Source: Lentzea jiangxiensis (GTDB taxonomy: Bacteria > Actinomycetota > Actinomycetes > Mycobacteriales > Pseudonocardiaceae). From it: DNA of 64,000 bases. Location of the stretch: contig NZ_FNIX01000001.1 in NCBI RefSeq assembly GCF_900104175.1, positions 881,975 through 945,974 of the forward strand, read 5' to 3'. Positions within the stretch are counted from its first letter, which is position 1. The number at the start of each line of letters is the position of its first letter. Under the pieces are notes generated by a model that saw nothing but the letters and a program-made list of their open reading frames with translations, was not told the origin of the DNA and made no database searches. Positions 43,398 to 53,956 of this stretch are shown in pieces. A program made the translations under genes and the position numbers.

Positions 43398-44399
43398 GTG
43401 CGTGGAGCAACTGGAATCGGATCGCTGCCCGGAACCGACATCGACGAGGCGGCGCGCGTCGTCGTCGGAGAACTGCCCGAGCTGCCGCACGTCCCCGAAC
43501 TGCCCGCCAGGGGAGTCGGCGCGGACATGATCGGCCGCACCGCCGGCCTGCTCGTCGACCTCGCGATCGAGGTCATCACCTCCGGGTACCGGGTCACCCC
43601 GCGTCCCGGCCGCGACCACCGCCGTGCCGTCGACCTGCTGCGCGGCGACCTGGACGCGTTCGACGAGGCGCTGGAACGCGCGGGGGCCCGGCCCTCGGTG
43701 GTCAAGGTGCAGGCCGCGGGGCCGTGGACGCTGATGTCGAACATCGAGCTGATGCGCGGCCATCGGGTCCTCACGGACCGCGGGGCGGTCAAGGAGTTCT
43801 CCGAGTCGCTCGCCGAGGGGCTGCGGCAGCACGCCGCCGAGGTCGCCAGGCGGACCGGGGCGGAGGTCGTCGTGCAGCTCGACGAACCGGGCCTGCCCGC
43901 CGTGCTGCGGGGCCTGCTGCCGACGCCGTCCAAGCTCGGCACCGTGCCCGCCGTGCCGGAGCCCGACGCCCGCGCGGTGCTGGCCACCGTGATCGAGGCG
44001 TTGGGGGACCACGAGGTGGTCGTGCACTGCTGCGCGCCCCATCCGCCGCTGACGCTGCTGCGCGAGGCGGGGGCGACGGCGATCGCGTTCGACGCGACGT
44101 TGGTCAAGGGTGCGGAGGCCCTCGACGAGATCGGCGAGACCTGGGAGGCGGGCACGACGCTGGCGCTGGGCCTGGTGCCGAGCACCGACCCCGGCGTCCC
44201 GGTGACGTTGAAGGAGGTCGGGCAGCGGGCGTTCACCCTGGTCGACCGCCTGGGCTTCCCGCGGTCGATCCTCGCCGAGAAGGCGTTGCCCACTCCCACG
44301 TGCGGTCTGGCGGGTGCCACGTCCACCTGGGTCAAACGCGCCCTCTCGCTGACGCGTGACCTCTCCTCGTCGTTCTCGGAGCCGCCCGAGGGCTGGTGA
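43398..44399 (+). CDS. MetE-like cobalamin-independent methionine-synthase family protein (Rv3015c-like)
   Basis: 333 aa, about half of a true MetE. ATGIGSLPG at the N-terminus, VVVQLDEPGLPAVL near 165, VVVHCCAPHPPLTLL near 208-222 (His-Cys zinc-type ligands) and TPTCGLAG near the C-terminus (Cys, last zinc ligand) mirror the MetE catalytic domain. It may be a core-type methyltransferase acting on a corrinoid or pterin donor; the reaction is unproven. GTG 43398 (VRGATGIGS) fits; no ribosome-binding site, so a leaderless transcript is possible. From memory, the gene precedes ligA in mycobacteria too. Confidence 0.82.
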   Translation: MRGATGIGSLPGTDIDEAARVVVGELPELPHVPELPARGVGADMIGRTAGLLVDLAIEVITSGYRVTPRPGRDHRRAVDLLRGDLDAFDEALERAGARPSVVKVQAAGPWTLMSNIELMRGHRVLTDRGAVKEFSESLAEGLRQHAAEVARRTGAEVVVQLDEPGLPAVLRGLLPTPSKLGTVPAVPEPDARAVLATVIEALGDHEVVVHCCAPHPPLTLLREAGATAIAFDATLVKGAEALDEIGETWEAGTTLALGLVPSTDPGVPVTLKEVGQRAFTLVDRLGFPRSILAEKALPTPTCGLAGATSTWVKRALSLTRDLSSSFSEPPEGW

Positions 44400-44433
44400 T
44401 GTCCGGTGCGTGGGGCTAGTCTGCTGCGAACTA

Positions 44434-44450
44434 TTAGGAAACTTTCTTAA
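44434..44450. promoter_or_regulatory. Near-palindromic operator upstream of the GH9 gene
   Basis: TTAGGAAA-C-TTTCTTAA is an 8-1-8 dyad with one mismatch, AT-rich in a GC-rich region, 43 bp before the GH9 start. Similar TTAGGAAA dyads occur upstream of secreted glycosidase genes in actinobacteria, as I recall; the regulator is not identified. Confidence 0.5.
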
Positions 44451-44492
44451 CCGTAGGCCGAGCGTCGGGGCCTGGACCGGGAGTTCCTCATC

Positions 44493-46352
44493 ATGCGCAT
44501 CAGACGTGCGGCCCTCGTGGCCGCGGTCCTCACCAGCGTGGTCGTGGCGCCTGCACAGGCCCAGCCGGCCCCCGCCGGCCACATCAGGCTGGACCAGGTC
44601 GGTTTCGGCACCTCCGAGCAGAAGCACGCGTACGTGCTCGGCGGTGCCGCGAACACGAAGTTCTCCGTCGTCGACAGTCGCGGCCGGACCGTGCTGACCG
44701 GCAGGACGGGTGCCTCGACGGGCTCGTGGAGCGACAGGTTCCCGGCCGTGCACCCGATCGACTTCTCCACGCTGAAGAAGTCGGGCACCTACCGGATCAA
44801 GGTCGGCTCCGCGACGTCGGCGCCGTTCGAGGTCGACTCGCTGAAGAAGCTGTTCTCGCCGGTCGCGCACAACACCGTCGAGTTCTTCCAGGCGCAGCGC
44901 GACGGCGCCGACGTCGTCCCCGGCCGGCTGGACCGCAAGCCCGCGCACCTCACCGACCGCGAGGCGCTCGTCCACGAGACACCGGTGTTCGCGGGCGAAG
45001 GCGGCGACCAGATCGCGGCGCCGCTGAAGCCGACCGGTGCCGAGGTCGACCTCGAGGGCGGCTGGTTCGACGCGGGTGACTTCGTGAAGTTCACGCACGC
45101 CTCGTCGTACTCCACGGCGTCGATGCTGCTGGCGTTGCGCAACAAGCACAACGCCGCCCTCTACGAGGAGGCCGAGTTCGGCCTCAGGTGGCTCGACAAG
45201 GCGTGGGACGAGAAGACCGGCACGCTCTACGCGCAGGTCGGCATCGGCACCGGCTCCGAGGAGTTCGGCTTCGTCGGCGACCACGACGTCTGGCGCCTGC
45301 CCGAGGCCGACGACAAGCTCGACGTGGAGCCGGGCGACCGCGAGTACTACATCAAGCACCGCCCGGTGTTCCGCGCTAACGTCGCCGGCGAGAAGATCAG
45401 CCCGAACCTGGTCGGCCGCGTCGCCGGGTCGTTCGCGCTGGCGGCGCAGGTCGAGGCGCACCGGAACCCGCGCGTCGCGCGGTCGTACCTGGACAAGGCC
45501 GCCCAGCTGTTCGCGCTGGCCAAGACCTCGGACGTCGGCGAGCTCGTGACGGCGTTCCCGCACGCGTACTACCCCGAGGAGTCGTGGACCGACGACCTGG
45601 AGTTCGGCGCCACCCAGCTCGCGCTGGCCGCGAAGGCGTTGCACGACAAGCGCTACGGCCAGTTCGCCCGCGCCGCCGCCCACTGGGCCAAGGAGTTCCT
45701 GGCCACGGGTGACCCGGACACGCTGAACGTCTACAACATCTCCGCTCTGGCCCACGCCGACCTCGCCCCGTTGCTGCGCAAGGGCATCCCCGGCGCCGAG
45801 GTGACCGAGCAGCAGGTCGTGGGCGACATCGAGCGGCAGCTCCGCAAGGGCGCCGACGCCGCCCGGACCTCGCCGTTCCGCACCGCGGCCAACGTCGAGA
45901 CCTGGGACGTGGGCTCGCGCACGTTCGGCTACATCACCACCGCCGCGCTGCACCAGAGGCTGACCGGCTCGAAGGAGTACGCGGTCTTCGGCACCCAGCA
46001 GCGCGGCTTCGCCCTGGGCACCAACGCCTGGGGCACCTCGCTGATCGTCGGTGTGGGCACGAAGTTCCCCGAGTGCCCGCACCACCAGGCCGCGAACCTC
46101 GCCGGTTCCCCGGACGGCGGCTCGAAGGTCCTGGTCGGTGCCGTGATCAACGGCCCGAACGACGCCACCCTGTTCGAGGGCCTCGGCGACATGCCGCCGG
46201 GCTCCGTGCCGTGCACCAAGCCGTACACGCTGGAGTTCGACTCCGCGAAGTCCGTGTTCGCCGACGACCTGCGCTCGTGGCCGAGCTCCGAACCGGCCAT
46301 CGACTTCACGGCGACGGGCGTCCTCGGCTTCTCCCTGATCGCGAACTCCTGA
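44493..46352 (+). CDS. Secreted GH9 cellulase (endoglucanase)
   Basis: 619 aa. Signal peptide 1-23 (MRIRRAA, hydrophobic core, AQAQ). A CelD_N/Ig-like domain at about 28-112 (HIRLDQVGFGTSE) precedes the GH9 (alpha/alpha)6 barrel. Catalytic residues: the DAGD base pair at D193/D196 and acid Glu600 in WPSSEPAIDF. It cleaves beta-1,4-glucans outside the cell. No carbohydrate-binding module is attached. Controlled by its own promoter with the TTAGGAAA dyad. Confidence 0.93.
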   Translation: MRIRRAALVAAVLTSVVVAPAQAQPAPAGHIRLDQVGFGTSEQKHAYVLGGAANTKFSVVDSRGRTVLTGRTGASTGSWSDRFPAVHPIDFSTLKKSGTYRIKVGSATSAPFEVDSLKKLFSPVAHNTVEFFQAQRDGADVVPGRLDRKPAHLTDREALVHETPVFAGEGGDQIAAPLKPTGAEVDLEGGWFDAGDFVKFTHASSYSTASMLLALRNKHNAALYEEAEFGLRWLDKAWDEKTGTLYAQVGIGTGSEEFGFVGDHDVWRLPEADDKLDVEPGDREYYIKHRPVFRANVAGEKISPNLVGRVAGSFALAAQVEAHRNPRVARSYLDKAAQLFALAKTSDVGELVTAFPHAYYPEESWTDDLEFGATQLALAAKALHDKRYGQFARAAAHWAKEFLATGDPDTLNVYNISALAHADLAPLLRKGIPGAEVTEQQVVGDIERQLRKGADAARTSPFRTAANVETWDVGSRTFGYITTAALHQRLTGSKEYAVFGTQQRGFALGTNAWGTSLIVGVGTKFPECPHHQAANLAGSPDGGSKVLVGAVINGPNDATLFEGLGDMPPGSVPCTKPYTLEFDSAKSVFADDLRSWPSSEPAIDFTATGVLGFSLIANS

Positions 46353-46390
46353 GTGGCGCCGGCGCGGGCCCGGGTGTCCAATTCGGACTT

Positions 46391-47569
46391 GTGCTCAGGC
46401 TCGCGCTGGTCTTCTCGCTGCTCTTCTCCGGCACGCCACATGCGCTGCCCACGGACGTGGGGTGCCTGGTCCCCGCCGAACACGACCCGGACGTGATCCG
46501 GACCGTGCACGCCGTCGGTCTCTCCCTGGGCGTGAGCGACAAGGTGCTGCTCGCCGGGTTCGAGGCCGGGTGGGTCGAGTCGCACATGAACAACCTCGCC
46601 TGCGGCGACCGCGACTCGCTCGGCGTGTTCCAGCAGCGGCCGTCGATGGGCTGGGGGACGCCGGAGCAGGTCATGGACGTCTCCCACGCCGCGCGGAGCT
46701 TCTTCGAGCACGCGGTCCGGGTCGACCGCCCCGGCCTGTCGGCGGGCCTGCTGGCCGACGCGGTGCAGCGGTCCTGCTGCCCGGGGCGGTACGACCAGTC
46801 GCAGCCGCGCGCGTCGTCCCTGATCCGGCGGGCGTGGCAGGGCGGGCCCGAGGTCGTCGGTGGTGTCGTGCACCTGGTGACCGACGGCGACGTGTGGGCC
46901 GGTTCGACGCGGTTGAGCACGTTCGAGGACTTCGTGGGACGGCCCTCGGTGGCCGGGTCCGTCGTGTACGCGCGGACGGCCCGCGGCGAGGTACGGGCTC
47001 TGGCCGACGGGGTCTGGCGGGTGGTGGCCTCGGGGGTGGCGGGGGATCCGGAGGCGGTGCCGCGTCCTGATGGGACGGTCGAGCTGTACGCGGTGCTGGT
47101 GGACGGCAGCGTCGCGACACTGTCGGACCCCGGTGCGGTGGGAATGGGGGGTGGATCTCCCCGGGGGGCCCGCCAGTCGGTACCGATTCCGCGCCGCTCG
47201 GCCGCGCCTCGCCCCGTTCCGGCCTGGCAGCCCCTGAGCCCACCCGGATTCGCCCAGGGCAAGCCATCAGCCGTCCTCCAGCGGGACGGCACCGCCACCC
47301 TCCACGTCCGTTCCGGCGACAAGCTCATGGCGGGCAACGCGGGCGCCTGGCGCATAACGGCGTACGGCCTGGAAGCATCACCCGAAGCGGTGATCCGCCA
47401 GGACGGGACGACAGGCCTCTACACGCTCATGGCCGGACGCCCGCACCGCCTCGGGGCCACGACCTGGGAACCGTTGGGCGACAACGCCTTCATCGACACC
47501 GTGTCCGCCCAGCCCGACGGCACGATCCACGCCCGCAGGTCCGGCGGAGAGGTCGTCAGAGCCGGTTGA
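46391..47569 (+). CDS. Secreted lysozyme-like protein with beta-propeller-like repeats
   Basis: 392 aa. A short signal peptide (MLRLALVFSLLFSGTPHA) is followed by a transglycosylase-like domain: LAGFEAGWVESHMNNL with the catalytic-type Glu near 53-60, then GDRDSLGVFQQRPSMGWG, a motif common in actinobacterial phage-lysozyme-like exoproteins. Residues ~150-392 contain repeated [V/A]..RDGT..L[Y/H]V units, a propeller-like fold that may bind saccharide. Role: probably cell-wall turnover. GTG 46391. It overlaps the convergent GNAT by 14 nt. Confidence 0.72.
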   Translation: MLRLALVFSLLFSGTPHALPTDVGCLVPAEHDPDVIRTVHAVGLSLGVSDKVLLAGFEAGWVESHMNNLACGDRDSLGVFQQRPSMGWGTPEQVMDVSHAARSFFEHAVRVDRPGLSAGLLADAVQRSCCPGRYDQSQPRASSLIRRAWQGGPEVVGGVVHLVTDGDVWAGSTRLSTFEDFVGRPSVAGSVVYARTARGEVRALADGVWRVVASGVAGDPEAVPRPDGTVELYAVLVDGSVATLSDPGAVGMGGGSPRGARQSVPIPRRSAAPRPVPAWQPLSPPGFAQGKPSAVLQRDGTATLHVRSGDKLMAGNAGAWRITAYGLEASPEAVIRQDGTTGLYTLMAGRPHRLGATTWEPLGDNAFIDTVSAQPDGTIHARRSGGEVVRAG

Positions 47570-48035
47570 ACGGCTCCGCGTACCGGAAGGGCCCCGCGGG
47601 CACGTCCGAGAACAACCGCGCCTGGAAGTACGGCTCCCAGGCGGGGTCGGGCGGCGTGATCCCGAACTCCGAGGCCATCCGGAACCCGAACCGCGAGTAG
47701 TAGTCCGGCGACCCCAGCAGGATCACCGCGCGCTCGCCACGTGCCTCCGCGGCTCCCAGCACCGCGTGCATCAACGCCGACCCGATGCCGGCGCGCTGGT
47801 GCGCGGGGTGCACCGCGATCGGCCCGAGTCCCAGCGCCGGCACGGAGTCGACGTACCCGCGCGTGCACACGACGTGCCCGAGAACGGCGTCCTCCACCAG
47901 CGACAGCTCCGGGATCCAGCCCGGGTCGTCCCGCAGCCAGTCGATCAGCAGAGCTTCGGGCCCGTCCTTGAAAGCGAGATCGGTGACGTCACGGATGGCG
48001 GAGATGTCTGCGGGTGTCTCCCGCCGGATCAGCAT
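47556..48035 (-). CDS. GNAT N-acetyltransferase
   Basis: 159 aa from ATG 48035 (MLIRRETPADISAI). LGLGPIAVHPAHQRAGIGSALM near 74-95 is the acetyl-CoA binding motif A (QRAGIG), followed by YYSRFGF. Resembles YhbS-like acetyltransferases. The substrate is unknown. Confidence 0.85.
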   Translation of the reverse strand: MLIRRETPADISAIRDVTDLAFKDGPEALLIDWLRDDPGWIPELSLVEDAVLGHVVCTRGYVDSVPALGLGPIAVHPAHQRAGIGSALMHAVLGAAEARGERAVILLGSPDYYSRFGFRMASEFGITPPDPAWEPYFQARLFSDVPAGPFRYAEPFNRL

Positions 48036-48105
48036 GCCGCGCACTGTGGCCAAATTCGTCGCCGGGCGCCACTCCATTTTCGCCGCCACCATCCGCGGCG
48101 TGGTC

Positions 48106-48322
48106 GTGAGACAGACCGTGATGATGTGTGTCCTTGCCGTGGTGGCCTATCTCGCCGTGTGGTGGGCCTTCAGCGGCACGGAACCGGGTGTCCAAGTTCG
48201 ACTGTGCGGCGTCGCGGGTGAACGTGCAGGTCATGGATGTGAAACGAGGAAGTTGCCCCGAAGGGGCCGAAATCGGTGTTCCCTATGAGGAGATGACGCT
48301 CTGCCTGAGGAGGGTGCGTTGA
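48106..48322 (+). pseudogene. Small membrane protein gene, apparently frameshifted
   Basis: Frame one (GTG 48106) encodes RQTVMMCVLAVVAYLAVWWAF, one transmembrane helix, ending near GTEPG. From about 48190 the +1 frame continues with good codon use as VSKFDCAASRVNVQVMDV to a TGA at 48320-48322. Removing one G from GGG at 48186-48188 joins the two into a ~71-residue protein. The downstream half carries the AGGAGG that serves the next gene and ends in its start (TTGA). It could be a real frameshift mutation or a homopolymer sequencing error. Confidence 0.5.
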
Positions 48323-48876
48323 TCGTCTTCGAGGGGCCGGCCGAGTTCGACGCCTGGCTGCACCGCAACGGCGCGACCGAGACCGAGTTGTGGATCAAGT
48401 ACGCCAAGAAGGGGTCGGGGCTCAGGACGATCACCTACGACGAGGCGCTGGACGTGGCCCTGTGCCACGGGTGGATCGACGGGCTCGTGCGGTCCGTGGA
48501 CGAGACCTACTACTCGCAGCGGTGGACGCCGCGGAAGCCGCGCAGCAAGTGGTCCAAGCGCAACTGCGGCAAGGTCGAGGCGCTCGTCGCGGCCGGGAAG
48601 ATGCTGCCGGCGGGCCTGAGGGAGGTCGAGAAGGCCAAGGCGGACGGGCGGTGGGACGCGGCGTATGCGGGGCCCGCCACGATAGAGGTGCCGGACGACC
48701 TCGTCGCGGCGCTCGACGCCAACCCCCGGGCCGCCGAGTTCTTCAAGACCTTGAACAGCCAGAACCGCTATGCGGTGTTGTTGCGCATCCACGACGCGAA
48801 GAGGCCGGAGACGCGCCGGAAACGCATCGCCCAGTTCGTTGAAATGCTGGCGGAGGGCCGCAAGCTCTACTCTTGA
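48319..48876 (+). CDS. YdeI/OmpD-associated family protein
   Basis: 185 aa. ELWIKYAKKGSGLRTITYDEALDVALCHGWIDGLV and YYSQRWTPRKPRSKWSKRN near 22-82 are the hallmark of this family, named for a bacteriocin/polymyxin-sensitivity-associated E. coli gene; a C-terminal NSQNRYAVLLRIHDAKRPETRRKRI helps confirm it (motifs given in pieces). Biochemical role unclear. TTG 48319 follows AGGAGG by 6 nt. It is translationally coupled to the upstream small gene and nearly to the next gene. Confidence 0.82.
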   Translation: MIVFEGPAEFDAWLHRNGATETELWIKYAKKGSGLRTITYDEALDVALCHGWIDGLVRSVDETYYSQRWTPRKPRSKWSKRNCGKVEALVAAGKMLPAGLREVEKAKADGRWDAAYAGPATIEVPDDLVAALDANPRAAEFFKTLNSQNRYAVLLRIHDAKRPETRRKRIAQFVEMLAEGRKLYS

Positions 48877-48881
48877 GAATC

Positions 48882-49535
48882 ATGAAGTGGTTCCGCCGCC
48901 GCAAAGCCGAAGACGTCGTCCCCGACCACCTGCCGAACGCGCAGGAGGCGGCGCGGCGGTTCTGGGAACGGTGGTTCCAGCTGGTGCCGGTGGTCAGCGC
49001 GGCGCTCGGCGACGGTGAGCCGCACCGGGTCGAGGACGAGCTGCGGGACCTCGTCAGCGGACTGCACCCGGACCTCGTCTTCTCGCTCGAACAGGGCCAC
49101 ATGGCGATGTACGCGCTGGTGGTCACCGGCCAGGAGGACCCGCGGCTGCGTCCGTACACCGACGCCTGGATCGACGCCGCGCCGCCGTCGGACATGGTGT
49201 GGGAGTTCCACGACTCGGTGCCGGCGGTGCCGGACCCGACCGAGGTGGTCGTGAACCTCGGCGACGTGAGGATGCGGCTGGGCGACTACCGCGTGGTGGC
49301 CCAGGTGGACGGCGACGTGGTCGACGTCGCCGTCTACCACCCGGCGCTGGCCGGGTTGAGCGACCAGCAGCGGCAGACGATGACGTTCCTGCCGCTGGAC
49401 GTCACCCTCGGCGAACGCCTCGCGGGGGAGAGGCTGCGGCGGGTGGAGACCGCGCAGCTCGAACCGGAGGGCACGATCAGCCTGCTGGAGCTGCGTTCAC
49501 TCGTCCGTGAGCTGGCCGGGGATTCGCGGCTCTGA
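48882..49535 (+). CDS. Conserved hypothetical protein
   Basis: 217 aa from ATG 48882 (MKWFRRRKAED). Soluble, acidic, with WFQLVPVVSAALG and VVVNLGDVRMRLGDYRVVAQVDGDVVDVAVYHP. No signal peptide or catalytic motif. Similar acidic proteins of ~220 aa are common next to core genes in Pseudonocardiales. Function unknown. In-frame TTG 48873 is an alternative start. Confidence 0.6.
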   Translation: MKWFRRRKAEDVVPDHLPNAQEAARRFWERWFQLVPVVSAALGDGEPHRVEDELRDLVSGLHPDLVFSLEQGHMAMYALVVTGQEDPRLRPYTDAWIDAAPPSDMVWEFHDSVPAVPDPTEVVVNLGDVRMRLGDYRVVAQVDGDVVDVAVYHPALAGLSDQQRQTMTFLPLDVTLGERLAGERLRRVETAQLEPEGTISLLELRSLVRELAGDSRL

Positions 49536-52167
<2,632 letters not shown>

Positions 52168-52224
52168 GCAACCCCTCCCGCGGCCGCGCGTCCACTGGAC
52201 GTCACCGCGAGTGGGGGTTCGCGA

Positions 52225-52752
52225 ATGAGATCGGCCGCAGTCCTGCTGACCGCGTTGTTCCTGCCGGGTGCCTCGGCCGCGCCGGGGCACCCGGCGGCGC
52301 ACGACCGGCGCCAGCTCGAGCAGCTGGCGCAGCACTACCTGCAGCGCCGCGCGGACAAGGTCACCGCCGTCGCGCAGACGCCGGGCTTCGGCGTGCCCGT
52401 CACCCAGGCGCTCGCGGCCGTGCTGCGCGTCGACGAAGCGAAGCTGGACCGACGCCGCGAGCGGCACGAGAAGTTGCCGCACGGCGGCTATTCGCGGGCG
52501 GAGGTCACCACAGAGCTGAGACGCACCACCGTCGACCCGGACGGGAGCGTGGTGGTCCACCTCCACGAGGTCACGGACCTGTACTTCGCGAAGTCCACGA
52601 CGTTCGACCACACCAGCTACGGCATGCCCCACGTGCTGGTCTTCGAGCGCGGCCCCGCCGGCTGGGTGCTGGCGGCGGCGACCCGCCCACCGGGCTCGAA
52701 GTGCGGGCTACCACCGGAAACCCAGTTCTGCGGGCACCTGTCAGAAAGATGA
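52225..52752 (+). CDS. Secreted protein of unknown function
   Basis: 175 aa. Signal peptide of ~18 residues (MRSAAVLLTALFLPGASA). The mature part has an N-terminal helix (RRQLEQLAQHYLQRRADKV) and a beta-rich region with VVVHLHEVTDLYF, an NTF2-like or Tim44-like outline often seen in actinobacterial exoproteins. Two Cys at the C-terminus. ATG 52225 after GGGGG. Overlaps the SWIM gene by 12 nt. Confidence 0.65.
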   Translation: MRSAAVLLTALFLPGASAAPGHPAAHDRRQLEQLAQHYLQRRADKVTAVAQTPGFGVPVTQALAAVLRVDEAKLDRRRERHEKLPHGGYSRAEVTTELRRTTVDPDGSVVVHLHEVTDLYFAKSTTFDHTSYGMPHVLVFERGPAGWVLAAATRPPGSKCGLPPETQFCGHLSER

Positions 52753-53166
52753 GATGATCCGCGCCCGCAGCTTGAGGTCCTTCGCCGCCTGCTCGTACAG
52801 CAGGTCCCGCAGCACGTCGGGCGGCAGCGATCTCAGCACGTCCTTGAGCTCCACGTCCTCGGCGTCCGGCGGCGGCACCGTCTGACCCCGGTCCAGCAGC
52901 ACCAGCCCGACCGCCACGCAGTGCTTGCAGAAGAACCCCTCGGACCCGTGCGGACAACTGCACGACCCGACCAGGTGCGTCCCCGACCACGACAGCTCCA
53001 CCACGTAGGCGTCCTCGTCACCGCCCCGCACCCGCGCCGCGACGTGCCGGCTGTGCACCCGCAGGGACAGCACGGCCTCGCGGTAGGTGAGCCCGCGCCA
53101 GTACGACTTGGTGCCCGCGCGGTGCAGCAACAGTTCGGTGGTCAGGGTCGTCGACACGGGGGTCAT
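52741..53166 (-). CDS. SWIM zinc-finger protein
   Basis: 141 aa. CSCPHGSEGFFCKHC gives the SWIM pattern CxCx8CxH with C69, C71, C80 and H82 as zinc ligands. SWIM domains bind DNA or protein, often next to SNF2 helicases; none is present here. The C-terminal 40 residues form helices. The gene is divergent from a GNAT gene (29 bp). Confidence 0.85.
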   Translation of the reverse strand: MTPVSTTLTTELLLHRAGTKSYWRGLTYREAVLSLRVHSRHVAARVRGGDEDAYVVELSWSGTHLVGSCSCPHGSEGFFCKHCVAVGLVLLDRGQTVPPPDAEDVELKDVLRSLPPDVLRDLLYEQAAKDLKLRARIISSF

Positions 53167-53195
53167 CCAACCGGGTGACCGCAGAAAGGATCAAC

Positions 53196-53630
53196 ATGAT
53201 CGCGATCAGCCGCCTCGAACCCGCGGACCGCACCGGGTGGCAGCAGCTCTTCGAGGGCTACAACGCCTTCTACGAACGCACCCTGCCAGCGGAAACGTAC
53301 GACGAGAAGTGGCAGGCGTTCCGAGCGGGCACATCGATCCACGCCCTGTGTGCCCGCGACGGGGACCACGTCGTCGGCATCGCGCACTTCTTCCGGCACC
53401 CCAGCACGTCCGGCCCGGACGTCTGCTACCTGCAGGACCTCTTCACGGCCCCCGAAGCGCGCGGCCGCGGCATCGGCCGCGCGCTCGTCGAGGCGGTCGC
53501 GGACTGGGCACGCGGGCAGCGCTGCGCGCGCGTCTACTGGCACACCGCCGAGGACAACGAGGCGGCCCGCCGGCTCTACGACCAGGTCGCGGAGAAGACG
53601 CCGTTCGTCCACTACCGCATGGTGCTCTAG
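53196..53630 (+). CDS. GNAT N-acetyltransferase
   Basis: 144 aa. YLQDLFTAPEARGRGIGRALV near 75-95 is the acetyl-CoA motif; YWHTAEDNEAARRLYDQVA follows. ATG 53196 has AAAGGA 6 nt upstream, so the longer ORF from 53175 is not needed. The stop shares CTAG with the convergent small gene. Confidence 0.87.
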   Translation: MIAISRLEPADRTGWQQLFEGYNAFYERTLPAETYDEKWQAFRAGTSIHALCARDGDHVVGIAHFFRHPSTSGPDVCYLQDLFTAPEARGRGIGRALVEAVADWARGQRCARVYWHTAEDNEAARRLYDQVAEKTPFVHYRMVL

Positions 53631-53851
53631 CGGGCCGTCGTCTCCAGGTCGAGCAGCGTCACGGCGGCGCGGAAGTACTTGTTGGTGCCCAGGTCGCGAA
53701 CGGTCTTGATGTTGAACGCGGCCTTCAGCTTCTCCGCGTCACCGGCGCTCACGCCCTGCAGCGCGTCGACGGGTGCGTCCAGGATCTCGGTGAGCGGGAG
53801 GTTCTCGTAAGCCTTGTCGAGGAGCATGTCGAGGTTCACGGTCACGGCCAT
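53627..53851 (-). CDS. Small helix-hairpin-helix-like protein
   Basis: 74 aa from ATG 53851 (MAVTVNLDMLLD), preceded by GGAGGT 10 nt upstream; ATG 53860 is an alternative. The segment APVDALQGVSAGDAEKLK...IKTVRDLG resembles a helix-hairpin-helix (G-V-S at the hairpin), a non-sequence-specific DNA-binding unit. It is divergent from a DUF262 restriction-type gene (105 bp), so a shared role in DNA handling is possible but not shown. Confidence 0.62.
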   Translation of the reverse strand: MAVTVNLDMLLDKAYENLPLTEILDAPVDALQGVSAGDAEKLKAAFNIKTVRDLGTNKYFRAAVTLLDLETTAR

Positions 53852-53956
53852 GATCTTCATACCTCCGGGAAGTAGGGCGATCACGGCAGATTCTGCGGCC
53901 AGCCGGGAGATCTCGCAGTGCGTAACAACGATCATCACTCGCCCGATGAGGCGGTC

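Noticed and set aside
43356..46085. Very long minus-strand ORF (909 codons) opposite the MetE-like and GH9 genes
   Set aside because: Product is dominated by Arg/Val/Gly/Asp runs typical of the antisense of GC-rich genes; the opposite strand encodes two clear enzymes.
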